64,000 bases of DNA. It comes from Dipetalonema caudispina (Eukaryota; Nematoda; Chromadorea; Rhabditida; Onchocercidae). Below, one piece after another: positions 50,939 through 63,319 of the stretch. The position numbers were made by a program, and so were the translations under genes. The DNA lies in assembly GCA_013365325.1 (NCBI GenBank), contig JABVXV010000074.1, positions 124,001-188,000 of the forward strand. The letters are read 5' to 3'. The number at the start of each line of letters is the position of its first letter. The stretch's first letter is position 1. The notes beneath the pieces are model-generated. The model was not told the origin of the DNA. It saw only the letters and a program-made list of their open reading frames with translations, and did no database searches.

Positions 50939-53900
50939 TCATTTATTCTTGTAACAATTGCTACATTGTGCTGATTTCGTTTCTGCAGTTATGAAATGAA
51001 CATGTGAATTGATTAGATCTTCCGGTTTTTCGTCGGCATATTCTGTATGTGTCCTGAAATGATCGGGCAATGTGATCGAGCCAACCGGAGGGAAAGTTAA
51101 TTCATTATATTAAATGTTTTTTCTTGTAAAAAAGAAATCTAGACGTTAATTTGTTTAAATCTGATGTAATTATTATCATTTATCAAATTAACAACCGAGT
51201 GAAAGTTAAATAGTGTAGTACAAATAAATTAAATTTCAAATCTCAAATTGTTCATCCCAATTGAATATCAATTTAAATCGCAGTGAAATATTTTATTGAA
51301 TTTCCAATGGAAATATTAATTTGTCTAAATTTAAAATTTTAAGTTATCTGAAATCAATGAATGAAGAAAATGGTGCATTTTACGCAATCCGCCAGTGCGA
51401 TTTCTTTTTAATTTTTCAAATCTAAACATATCAATTGGTCCATTGCTCTTTCCTACTACTACTACTACTAATACAAGCCTACCTGAGATGTGATCGAATG
51501 CCTCGTTGAGAATAACCTTTGTAACCGCAAATTTGACAAACATAAGCTTGAACTGTAGCATGATTTACCCGAATATGTTGAGCTAATTGACTAGCACTTA
51601 CTGGTAGAAAGTCACACTGTTGACAATGATATGCTATCTGAAATAATCAACAAATATCATTGATACAATAGAAGGTCAACAATGTTTACTTTCATTGATA
51701 TTTTAAAAGTTAAAAAGTATAAATAGCTTTAAAAAAAGAAAAAAAAAAGTGAAAGCGTACGCTACTTTTCTTTGTGGTTCTCGAAATGGTGCTGCTTGAT
51801 TAGCATTATTATGACAGTAATACTTTTTATGTCCATTTAATGTTATTTCACTACTGAATGAAACACCACAATCACATCGATATTTTTTATCCGGTTCAGA
51901 AGATATCAATTTCTCCTGTAATCTTTACATAATAATTTTTAACTTTGACCTTTACCTTATAAAACAAAGAAGAAAGAGAAGAAGAAAAATGAAACTTACA
52001 TTTGTCGAATTATCCTCTTCAGTGCTATCACAATTACTACTACTACTATGAGCATTTTGTTGAAAATGTTTAATTCGTACTGTCAGATCTAATGGTTTCA
52101 AATCATTGGATGATTTTCGCCTTTTTCGTATACCATTTGATATAAGTCCTTTCCTTAATACTTTTTAGATTATCAATTGGATAAGTGAGGAAGATAATCA
52201 TACTGAAATGAACTTAACAATATCCAAATAATATGACAATCTTACTATTTTTATATTAGAATAACATCTTGAATATAATCATTTCATAATTAACCTTATG
52301 ATCATTTCCACTATAAAGCAATCATATGGTCATAACTGACTTTATATGATCATTTCATAGTTTTATGATTTATTTATTGATATCATTTGGGAATTTATAA
52401 TACATTTCTATAACTGATGATAACATCTCTTTTCCTATCATCGTATCTTGTCGTATCTAACTGAATGAAGATCAGTTAACCATGACAAAATATGCAAGAA
52501 GATATGTTGATCAGAGGTGCTTATTAGAAATATATTCATTTCTGTTTGTAATATATTTAAAAAGTATCCATCAATTAATACGTGAATTTTAACGTATGAT
52601 AGTTTACGTGTACCTTTTCTTATTACTATTACTATTATTATGAAAAATAGCATTGGATGTTGATGGATTTTGTGAATAAGATTGTTGTTGCATAGTGGTG
52701 ACATTTAGAAGACAACGTGTTTCACCAAAACAGATCTGATTTGGAATTGTAATATTGCGAGCCATAAATTCATCGATAAGTAAACATGGTTTAAGAATAT
52801 TTTGAGCATGAGGATGTACAGCTACTGGAATTAACATTTGCGGATAACCCAATACCTATAAGAGTTTTCATGTTGTAATTAAAATTAAATTAAATTCTTC
52901 AACGCTTATATGATGATAAGTTACTCTATTCAGTTATCTATCTGAGTAATGTGTTTAGAAAATTTTAATATATATTACATACACATCAAAAAAAAAAAAA
53001 ATCTTCTCAATTAATAAAATTAAAATGAGTTAAGTAAACATAAGCAATTTCTCGAAAGAATAATCAAATATGAAAATAAACAGGTAGAATTAAACTTTCG
53101 TTTTTTTTTTTTTTTGGTATTTTCATATTACATATCTATAATAGAAGAATATTAATTGATCATTTTAAAGACAATAATTCAAGTTCTCTTTTAAATGAAC
53201 ATTTCAATTTCCGTAAATCTGTTTAAATATCTAATTTTTATAATTAAAATATCGTTTGAAATTGTTACCATAGATTGTAATTTTAAATTAAATTATTTCA
53301 TTTTGTAAGCTATTCTATCCCTTTATTTTTTATTTTTTTATTTTTTTTTTTAACTTATTACTGTCATTATTATTTACAATCGTATTAAAAACAAACGGAT
53401 AAATGTCATTATTTCAGTAAAAAGCGAAAACTTTTATTCATTCACTATTAGTTGAATCATTAATTCTATTCAATTTATCTCTCTTATTAATAAATTTGTA
53501 TTGTTGTAATTTCTATCTTTCTAATGAAGTGATTATTATGAGAACAATTAGTAGCAATTAATCATCATTTGATGTTGAACTAATACCACGACTATTTTCC
53601 TCTTTCATTTTTTGCATTAATTGTAAAAGTATTCCGTTTAATTTATCTATTCTTCTGATTATTGATAGTTAAAAATGATAAACTGTACGATGATATGAGT
53701 TTTTTTTTTTTCGCATTAAAATATATGGAAAGATAATTTAAAAAAAAAAAAAATATTGTTACATTTAGCAAAATTTTTCATCTTTCGACAAATATCATTT
53801 ATCAGTTCAGATTAGCGATTATATGATAAAAAATTATTACGGGGAACATGAATTTTTGTGATGAGAATGAGATGAATGAAGTGAGAGGAAATGAAGAAGT

Positions 53901-55063
53901 AATTCGATAACTTCAAAAGTACTCTTTCTGAAATTGTAAATAACTATTCAATTCTTGACAATTAAATTTAAGTATCACCTGAATGCTATTAACGGAATGA
54001 TTATGAAAAGCAACAGGAAGATATAATGCATGCATTGGATTAATACATTGATCTGTGAACATTTCTTTCCGATAAGTATCAAATGATAGAGTATTACTAT
54101 CCACGGAAGTTGATAAGGATGATGTTGAAGATGCTAAAAATTTGTGAGAATTTTTTCAAATTTAAAAATGAACGAATACAATGTGAGAAAAATTGTGATC
54201 AGAAATTTTAATCTAAAAATGAAAAGAAACTTTCGATTTAAAATATTTTCAACATTTATAATTGAAAAGGATAGACCTGTAGAGGGAGATAATCGTTGTA
54301 TTGGATCCGTACCGCGTTGTTGCATGTATTGCTCGCATTCAAATAAACCTGTGCTATCACTCTCTTCTTGACCATTTTTTCGATCCTAAAATATGAAATT
54401 GAAAAATAATAAAACTAAAATACTATCCGAAAATTTTCCTGATATATTGATCTATGAACATACATGATAATGTTAATATTACGGAGAATACTGTAATATT
54501 GCCAATATATCATTCGTAATCATTATTAATGACTTTTTTCCGATTAAAATAATTCTAACTAACAAAAGTTTTAATCGTTGTTTAGAAAGTAATTTTTTCA
54601 CCTCACAAAATAGTATTCTATAAAAAAAAAATTGGAAATGAGAAATATCCCATAATTCCTGCAAAAAGAGAGAGAGAATTATCCATTAGAATGACCTTCA
54701 AGATATGTTCAAATATTGTGAAATTGCGGCAGATTGTTGTCATATATCATTGATTTTTCATTTTGTGTAATTTAATTCTTTGTAAATTAGTTCATAAGGA
54801 ATGATTTTGAAAATGAATGAAGAAGAGTGAAATGATGAATTTAATTTGTACAAATAACTATAGTAGATGAAATGAAATCATTGAAATAACAAAAATATAA
54901 CTTACTTGTTTTAATACTGTAATTTCACCATTACTGATTGTTGCACTCTCAAAATTAATCGTATCATTATCATCATCCGGAATAGATATTGTACCGATAT
55001 TAGAATGACGAGATGGAGTACATTGTTTCCGTCGTGATTTTCTTGTATCGTTTATATCACACA

Positions 55064-55064
<1 letters not shown>
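50939..55064 (-). CDS. FOG/ZFPM-like zinc-finger protein with CtBP-binding motif
   Basis: Eight exons, read 55064-54906, 54385-54277, 54133-53979, 52855-52614, 52153-52000, 51915-51766, 51637-51483, 51053-50939, giving 412 aa; all phases agree. A basic start (SRRKQCTPSRH) is followed by a polar region. PLDLT (about 242-246) fits the PxDLS/T motif that recruits the CtBP co-repressor and sits next to a basic run (RKRRKSS, a likely nuclear signal). Three fingers follow: CDC-x12-H-x4-C (287-307), a C2HC finger of FOG type but with a single residue between the first two cysteines; C2H2 at 328-349; C2H2 at 357-377 (ICGYKGYSQRGIRSHLRTH). FOG proteins bind GATA factors through C2HC fingers. Assignment to FOG is inference from finger type plus CtBP motif; another C2H2 regulator is possible. 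The ATG is directly preceded by a 32-base A tract, so the true first exon may lie upstream. The acceptor before 52153 is weak. Confidence 0.75.

Positions 55065-55065
<1 letters not shown>

Positions 55066-55097
<32 letters not shown>
55066..55097. repeat. 32-base poly(T) tract abutting a start codon
   Basis: On the minus strand this reads as 32 A residues, one G, then the ATG of the FOG-like gene. Homopolymers of this length are prone to sequencing and replication slippage. Confidence 0.9.
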
Positions 55098-55098
<1 letters not shown>

Positions 55099-55226
55099 AT
55101 AAGCAATTTGATTTGATAATCTTATTGCTCAAAATAGTTTCAAATTTTTTTCTTTTTCCCGTCACCTGAACTAATCAAATAATTTCAATAATTTATTCAT
55201 ACATATCTGATACTTATAATTAAATT

Positions 55227-55265
55227 CATATATATATATGAGTGTGTGTGTGTGTGTGTGTGTGT
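55227..55265. repeat. (AT)n/(GT)n microsatellite
   Basis: A short AT alternation runs directly into about a dozen GT dinucleotides. Confidence 0.95.
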
Positions 55266-55533
55266 TTGTTGTGTAAATATCTGTGCACAACTATTGTATG
55301 TGTATTTTTTGCAGCAATATTTTTTTTTTTTAAATTTAAAAAAGATAAGCATTAATGATATGATATCAATTCATTGTTAAGTACGATATATTGATATGAA
55401 AAATTAAAAATGATCAAAGAAGAAATATTTCAATAAACTACGAAATGATACTTACTTATTTCTAAATTTGTGATATACTTTAAATTATGCCAATATGATT
55501 GATAAGAAAAAAAATGAAATAATTTTATGCATT

Positions 55534-55561
55534 ATCAATAATAATAATAATAATAATAATA
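55534..55561. repeat. (AAT)n microsatellite
   Basis: About eight AAT units. Confidence 0.95.
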
Positions 55562-55690
55562 GCAATAGCTAAGTGTAAGAGTTATACCAGTAATGGAAGA
55601 ATGAACTAAAAGTCTTTTTGATTGATTCCATAAGATAATGAAAAGGATCATAGGAATTGATACTTGGAATGGAAGAAAGCTAACTAAAAG

Positions 55691-55722
55691 GATAGATAGA
55701 TAGATAGATAGATGGATAGATA
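55691..55722. repeat. (GATA)n microsatellite
   Basis: About eight GATA units with one GATG interruption, followed by a G-rich run. Confidence 0.95.
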
Positions 55723-56580
55723 GGAAAAGGAGGGGGGGAAAATGATTGAAAGGAAGCGATAAGCATAAGCATCTCTTCCTCTCATCAGCTATCATTTTCA
55801 TTTTGGTGCCCAAATCGAAAATGATACAACGGGGGAGATTGAAAAAGCTAGGAAATGATGAGGAAAAAGCGGGGGGGGGTAAGAGTAGATCAAGGATGGA
55901 ACAGAAAAGCTTCACAAAATTCATCTATCTATAATGTAAGCAAAATGCAAAGAAGCTAAGCTAGTCTTGTTATCTGATCAAATCACCTACAAGCACATCC
56001 GTTATTCCTTATCTTCACTAAGCTATCATTATCAATTTCACCTCTCTTATATCATCCTCATTCAATCATTTCTCTTTTCAAGCTCTTTACATCTTTCATT
56101 CTCGAATATTTCTTCCCCTCTTTTGCTTGCTCAAATATGATAATGTTTAAATTATCTCAATTCACTATTCTCATTTTCTATCTAATGCTAATAAGCATGG
56201 GATAATTTTTTAAAAATTGATGAAATATTTAGGATAGTTGAAAGTAACGGGAATAGATAAAAATTTCATCATTGAATTAAGCAAATTATAATTTTTGTTT
56301 CATTTAAGACAAAACAAAATTAAATTTAGCTATCAGTTCAATCAAATAATTTCATTTCATTTTTTTTTTTTTCTTTTTTTTTTTGTTTTTCACATCAAAC
56401 AGATACTGTTTTCTTGCATCGAATTAACATTTTTGTTATTAATTGTTGGATAAATTAATTAACAAACTCTATCATTTTTTTACATTGTAGATATTATAAG
56501 TGATAAAGTTAAGTTAATTTCAAAATTTTATTCCATTTATAACTATCATTAAAATTAGTTACATTCAATTATGATTTTCA

Positions 56581-57117
56581 AAAAAAAAAAAAAATTCACT
56601 AAATTTTACTTCAAAATTATCATTTAATTCACATTTGATAAAATAATATATCAATTTGATTCAGAAATGATACGTAAAATGTTATGATAAAAAAAAAAAT
56701 TCATTAAATTTTACTTCAAAATTATCATTTAATTTACATTTGATAAAATAATATATCAATTTGATTCAGAAATGATACGTAAAATGTTATGATCAAAAAA
56801 AAATTCATTAAATTTTACTTCAAAATTATCATTTAATTTACATTTGATAAAATAATATATTAATTTGATTCAGAAATGATACGTAAAATGTTATGATCAA
56901 AAAAAAANNNNNNNNNNNNNNNNNNNNNNNNNNNNNNNNNNNNNNNNNNNNNNNNNNNNNNNNNNNNNNNNNNNNNNNNNNNNNNNNNNNNNNNNNNNNN
57001 NNNNNNNTTATGATCAAAAAAAAATTCATTAAATTTTACTTCAAAATTATCATTTAATTTACATTTGATAAAATAATATATTAATTTGATTCAGAAATGA
57101 TACGTAAAATGTTATGA
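56581..57117. repeat. 106-base tandem array interrupted by a gap
   Basis: Units of about 106 bases (ending aatgatacgtaaaatgttat, then gatcaaaaaaaa) start near 56581, 56687 and 56793; another follows the gap at 57008-57117. Copies are almost identical, so the array is young and its true copy number is unknown because the 100-N gap lies within it. Confidence 0.9.
56908..57007. other. Assembly gap (100 N)
   Basis: Exactly 100 N, the conventional placeholder for a gap of unknown size, lying inside the tandem array. Confidence 0.99.
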
Positions 57118-57408
57118 TCAAAAAAAAAAAGTATATGATAGTATAAGAGAAGAATGAAAAATGATGTAAAAATGAGAAGAATGTTAGAAGAAAATGATTG
57201 TTTGGTTTTTGGTTGAATTGGTAAGGAAAAAAAAGGCACATTGCGATAGATCGAAATTTATTGACAATATGCATTTTGTCCTAATGTTTGTTGTAATGGA
57301 TGATGGAATTGATGATTGTTGTCGACTTGATTGTTTGATATTTCTTATCGATAAACCACATCTTTAACAGATATTAATCTTTTTTTTCTTTTTTTTTTTT
57401 CTCTTTTG

Positions 57409-57749
57409 TTATGATGGTATAATGTTGAAAAACATTGAAAAGAATTATTAACTATAATTGTGTTTTAATCATTTCTGATTAGATTTGTTGAAATTAACTT
57501 TAAATGGAAATTTTATTTTAAAACGAATTTGATTTAGTAGAAATTGTAAATGAATTAAAATGATAAATGAATTAGATATTATGATGGTATAATGTTGAAA
57601 AACATTGAAAAGAATTATGAACTATAATTGTGTTTTAATCATTTCTGATTAGATTTGTTAAAATTAACTTTAAATAGAAATTTTATTTTAAAACGAATTT
57701 GATTTAGTAGAAATTATAAATGAATTAAAATGATAAATGAATTAGATAG
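57409..57749. repeat. Tandem duplication, 170-base unit
   Basis: A unit starting ttatgatggtataatgttga is present at 57409-57578 and again at 57579-57749, differing at only a few positions. No coding capacity. Confidence 0.9.
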
Positions 57750-58442
57750 TTGAAATGAATTTATGATAATTTTTGAATAAGATAGTAATGAAAATTTTAT
57801 TTAATGCATTTATTGCCTTTTAACATTACTATTCATTTCTTTACTACCATTTTTCTTGTTTTAATCATTACTGATTGCTTTTTGATTTGTTTCACTTTAA
57901 ACAGTCAAATATTCGAATGAGAATTTATAAGAACAAAAAAAAAAAAAAAAGAAAGAATTTACATTTAAATGAACATCGATCATTTTTTCCGATCTATGTG
58001 CAATGGTTAAATTTTAGAAAATGTTAAAATCAATGTTCATAAAATCAATTTAAATATATGAATATTAATTTTTTCATTATCCACTTTTAAGTAAAACTTT
58101 CTAGTGCAATAAAAGTATAACTTACTAAATACTTTACAAATATATTTGTAAAAATTAATTTAAATCTTAATTTTGATAGTTTAACCTATTGCTATTAATT
58201 TATTCTAAAATTATGCTACGTTTTATTACGTTTCTTTACAAAAAAAAAGGAAAAAAAGTTCACTTTTGTTAATTTCAAAATATTATCATAATTTCTGAAA
58301 TATTTTTGCAATACATTAAAATGATTTAGCAAAAAAAAAAAAAAAAAAAAAACTGAAATACTTTAATAGCTTGGACCGATCTCTTCAAATGTTCGTTTAG
58401 CCAATTAAATCTTTCTTTTTTTCAGTTATGATATATCATTGC

Positions 58443-58447
58443 AGTAC

Positions 58448-58486
<39 letters not shown>

Positions 58487-58700
58487 TACCACACACACAG
58501 CCTAATAAACAGACTGCTTTATCTTACTGATTCTTTTACTCTGGCATGAAATAATTCAATTTTGTTCAGGTAACCTAGGTGACAAAGGATAAGTATCAAT
58601 AGCGATACACATACTTATACATTATATACATACACACACACACATACACACATACACATACACACATACATATACATACATACATACACACACACATACA
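58443..58700. repeat. (CA)n and (ATAC)n microsatellite cluster
   Basis: Two blocks, about 58443-58499 and 58619-58700, of CA and ATAC/ACAT repeats separated by 120 bases of unique sequence. Confidence 0.95.
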
Positions 58701-60280
58701 CTAATATATTCATATGAATTCAAGGAGCAGAGCAATGGAAATTTATTTGATGCAAACTGATTTTAGTACGATTGTACATTTTCTTTTACTTTACTAAATA
58801 AAATATGGCTTAAAATTCTTTTTCCTTTTTTTTTTTCTCTTTTGAATCTTAAATTTTAAATTATTTCATTGAATTTAATGAAATGAGATGGGTAAATTTT
58901 AAGTAACGAATTGATAAATGTCAGAAATATCGTGAAGATATTAATGATAGTGAAGTAAGATGAGAAAATGTTACAGGTAAATTGTTGTATGCCGAAAGAA
59001 TGAATGATTAAATATCGTATCTTTTTTGATATGTTAAAATTTTTTTTTTTTTTTTCTTTATTTGCTTTATACGGGAATTTTTCATTGCTTTACACAAAAT
59101 TTTTCGCTATTAATTGTGGTAAAAAATTAATTTCAATTTCGATTACCATAGTTTATTCTATCTTATTCTCCTCCTCTTTCACTATCAAAAAAAAAAAAAA
59201 AAAAGAAAAAAAGAAAAAATTAAATTGAAAAAAAAAAAAAAGAAATACTTTCTTGTCGTTTTCTCAATGTTTCTAAACATTGTAAAAATCGAAATCAATT
59301 TGTTATGGAAAAAAAAAAAAAAAAAGGAAAAAATTCAGCGAAATCAATAATTTCTCTTTTAAATTTTTGAACATTATAATTTCTCTACGATAATATGCCA
59401 TTTTAAACAATTACTCATTATCCTCCAATATTTTCCGTACTAAAGTATTATTATCATGAAGAGAAAATTTATTAATTTAAGAAAATTAAATGTAAATTGA
59501 TTTTTCTATCCTTCGTAAAAAAAAGTGCAAAAAGCTAATTTCTCCCCTATAAAATAGGCATGTATCTTTTAAAGATTGATATTCTAATCTATTATTTTCT
59601 CATTTTCTTTCCTTCTCCTATCATATTAATCATCTAATTAGATTCATCTAATTAGAAAAAACTTCATACTTTAATGTCTAACTTATCTTATTGCTTCCTT
59701 TCGTACAAATGCTATTTCATATATTCAATGAGATTGTTACATGTCAAACTATCACATTTTCATAGTAGGGCAATTTTAGGGCTGCGTGAAGTTTTTATCA
59801 GAGATAGTAAACGTTTGTTTTTTTTTAGTTTGCCAAATTTTGTGAATTTGATGGGTTTTTAGGTGGGATAAGTATTATTATATAGTTGAGGAAATTGAAT
59901 TAAATTTAAGATGGGAGAGATTTAGCTTTTAATTTGAGTTAAATTTATGTAGAAGTTAAGCTGAAATCTTCTCGCATATGGATAAAATAGCTAACAACTC
60001 TGAGGTGATTTAGACAATACTAAGATGATCAAATAGATTATTCAGGATGATACCAAAAAAGAAAGAAAATCTATCAAAGTGATGACATCTTTACTTAGTG
60101 ACTCAATTTACGTTTTCTTTTCTAACAAAATTTTAAGAAATTCTAATGCAGGTAATCAGTTCTGTTTGTTCATGTGATTGGACCTAAAAGATTCCTGAAT
60201 TCAGCTTAGTTTTGTTTTTTTTTTTTTTAACATGATATTTTCGAGTGATTATTACTTCTAGGTTGTAAGGGATCTGTTTG

Positions 60281-63200
60281 ATGTCTTATTTATTGCCATT
60301 ATCATCGTGTTCAACCCCTGGTTGGAACGATCCACCTGCAGTGCTTGACCCTACGAAGACATCTTCGTCACCGAGTACTGGTGCTTTGGCCAACAGACAC
60401 CGACGTCCCGTGCATCCTTCTATTCAAGTATTGCTTTTGGGTTTCTTCAAATTTAGGACGGAATTATTTGTTCAGAAATATAGCAGTCATATTACTTCAG
60501 CAATTGTTCACTCTTCTTACTCGTTTCTTTTCCGTTCCCTGTATTTTCTTCGTTCCAAGTTTCAAACTAGAAAGTCTTTACTTCTTTTTATACGAACTAG
60601 CTTAACAACTTTGCTCTCAGATTATAAAAGAATAAGAGCTTTGTATTGTAATAAAAAGTGCTTTTTGAAGAAAGATTGTAATACTTGTTGTCACTATTGA
60701 TTGTATTTCTGAATTGACTTATGATGACCAAGCTTAATGGGACGATTTCAATTTTTGATGAAGTGATCTTACATAGTGTCACATTAACATATTCTGACTT
60801 GTTCTCGTAGTTCCCATATTTTAGAATTTCAGTTTCTTTATACTGAATATGACGGATGTTTAAGGTCGGTTGGAAATTTCAAAATTAAGCTGAGGCACAA
60901 GCAGTTTTCCTTCTTGCTAAGAAAAATACACTTTCAGGGTTCCAATATTTCACCAGCATACACAAATTCGGTGCAAACAGTTTTCTCACCACAAGCCACA
61001 AATCCAACCCTAGTTCCAACTCAGGTTCCAGTTGTAACCTCAGGTAAAGGGACTACAGTCTGTGGAGCTATTCCACAGTCAATGTTTCTGACACCAGTGC
61101 GAAATTATGCCACAATGGATTCATTTGTGCCGTATTCTAATTCCCCATCCACAGACAGGAAGAATGATCAAGCGGTGGAGAAATCTTCATCCGTGCAGCA
61201 GCATCGTTCTATTTTTGATGCTTTCAATGTCCCAGGTGGCGCATTTGATATGTTTTTTCTATCTCTGCTTGTTTGAGTATATCACTCTTCAATCTCAATG
61301 AAGTTAAAGGATGGCTTAGCGATAATAACTGATGGTACTTTTCGGTTAACATTATCGGCAGCAGTGCTAAAAAATCATAGCAAAACGTTATATGCCAGTC
61401 ACATCCATTCTCTATCAGTCTGTTTTTTGATTCATACAAAAATATAGCCTTAATTCATACTTTTCCTTTCTGTTTCACTAGCTGGTACAAAGCGCATTAC
61501 TGTGGTAATTTATTGCAAGCTTCTGAATAATCAAAAAATTTCCTTGTACTTTTTTGTTTGTCACCATAATTCATACATTATGACCGTGCCTTAGATAAAG
61601 CATGAATATCACTATCTTTCTCTCTTCAGTTTTTTATAAGTAGAGTGAACTATATATTACAGATCCTCAGCAGCAGGCACTACCAAAACCAACAACTCTA
61701 ACAAATGACGCATCTGCAGAAAAGCTTCCTGAGAGTCGTTTTCAGGTAACTATTGATGTCCCCATTGTTCCGTTGTATTATCATTTAACAGGTAGAAAAT
61801 ATAAATAAATTTATTAAATTGAAGTATTTCGTTCAAGTGATATACATATATCGGGCTTATGCTTAGGCCTAGGAGGCTAGTTCCCTTTGAAGTTCGATTA
61901 TTTTATGATAAATTTTTTAAGCCACTAGTGTTAGAAGTGTTTTACAATCGTCTTAATGTTACTAAAAAGAGTCTTAGATTCTCATCCATCAACTATGTTT
62001 CAGAAATTCTTTGACCCGAGTTTACCCACTTCAACAGGTGTTCAAGTTGCGCCTCCAATTGAAAGAAATCCAAATGCTTTAATTTATGTTCCACCCAATG
62101 TAAGTTGTAATTCATATTCCTCCCAATGTTTGTAAAAGCTGACTATTCGAAAATTGTGAATTCAGTATAGATGGAGTCAGGATTTGTTTCTGGAGACTAT
62201 TATGATTATATAGATATGAAAACATCTTTCTAATCAATTTTTCTTTGTATTTTCAGGTGATAAATGAAAATAATAGAAGGCCTGCTACATCGCTATATTC
62301 AACTGATTATATAGCACCCGTAAAAGCTGCTGGTGATGTATCTTTGAGTGGTTTTCAACTTGTCCAGTTTTTGATCAAAGCCACATATAGACTCCCAGTC
62401 GTAACTTTTTCTTTGCTTGGTTTACTATATAATGCATCTTACCTCTTTATTTGGTTGGAGTTGTTCCTTTTGATGATCGTAATATAGATACGTAAAGCGA
62501 GAGGTAAGCTTCCTTGTAAGAAAATTAAGTTAAAGTTGCTGGGTAAAGTAGAGGTCTTCAAGATCTGTTAGAGCCATTTTAGGACAAATTATGGAATGCT
62601 TTTGCAGAGTTCCATGAACTTTCGTTATATGTCGAAATGTTCTACTCAATTGATGATATATGATTTTCAGGGAGTAACTAGAGACGGAATCCAACTGCGT
62701 ATAAATCAACTGGGCGAATCAATGGGTGCAGGAAAAGTGACAGATAGTTGCATCAAAAAACTGAATTTTGTTGTTGATGGTAAGGTCAAGTTTTCATAAT
62801 GCAAAGGATTGAAACGCCAATTTCCATAGCTTTTTTTCGTTTACTATATGAAGTAATCTATTGTTCAGAAATCTTCCTTAGTAAATTTCCTAGTACCAGA
62901 AAATAAGTTGTTAGGAATTCATCATTGCTATAAATGTTGAATGAACAAGTCACGAATGAACTGATAAATGAATAGAGCATAAATAAGGCACTAAACATGC
63001 TATTATAATTGCCCTTTTGATTTGTGATAATTGGTCATATAATAGACGGTTAATTACGATGTATATTATTTGTATATAGTTTTTAATTCATAACCAGTAG
63101 ACTGTATAAAAAATTACGTTTGCAGCATTGGATCGTGGCTTATTTGATGAAGCATATCAATTTTTTGAACAATTACAAGCATCATTTCCAACCGAAGCTC

Positions 63201-63319
63201 GAACTAGTTGGGCTCAGGGTATTCGGTTATTATTGAACGAATTGAGGCGTCCATCTCGTATCGGTAGTGCTAGTCCAGCTCGTATCGGTAGCGCTGGTCC
63301 AACTCGACATCTGTCATGA
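60281..63319 (+). CDS. SRA1 family protein (steroid receptor RNA activator protein)
   Basis: Seven exons: 60281-60427, 60938-61235, 61663-61745, 62004-62099, 62257-62361, 62671-62779, 63126-63319, giving 343 aa; phases agree. The GWNDPP motif at 14-19 is the conserved SRA1 N-terminal signature. Residues about 30-240 are low-complexity, rich in Pro, Thr, Ser, Gln and Val (TNPTLVPTQVPVVTSG). Residues about 244-325 form the SRA1 helical domain: LRINQLGESMGAGKVTD, NFVVDALDRGLFDEAYQFF, then SWAQGIRLLLNELRR. That domain is related to the C-terminal helices of SEC31, but the closing Trp and the N-terminal motif favour SRA1. The tail has a small repeat (RIGSASPA, RIGSAGPT). In vertebrates the SRA1 locus makes both a coactivator RNA and this protein. 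The protein is longer than the vertebrate one (about 230 aa) because of the linker. The donor at 62362 (GTCCAG) is the weakest splice call. A trans-splice acceptor (attacttctag) ends 19 bases before the ATG. Confidence 0.82.

Larger units (their letters stand above)
55065..60280. other. Repeat-rich intergenic region
   Basis: About 5.2 kb between divergently transcribed genes without a supportable gene. It contains microsatellites, two tandem duplications, an assembly gap and many poly-A/T runs, each listed separately. The right end has a good acceptor (attacttctag, ending 60261) just before the SRA1-family start. Confidence 0.6.

Noticed and set aside
54479..54664. Possible extra exon of the FOG-like gene (ELWDISHF...)
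   Set aside because: Bounded by plausible splice sites, but its hydrophobic F/I/L-rich translation is unlike the rest of the protein, and exons 54906 and 54385 already join in phase without it.
55535..55924. 129-codon minus-strand frame
   Set aside because: Low-complexity F/S/L/I/Y translation of GATA and AAT microsatellites.
60345..60605. 86-codon frame overlapping SRA1 exon 1
   Set aside because: Out of frame with GWNDPP-containing exon 1 and runs into intron sequence.
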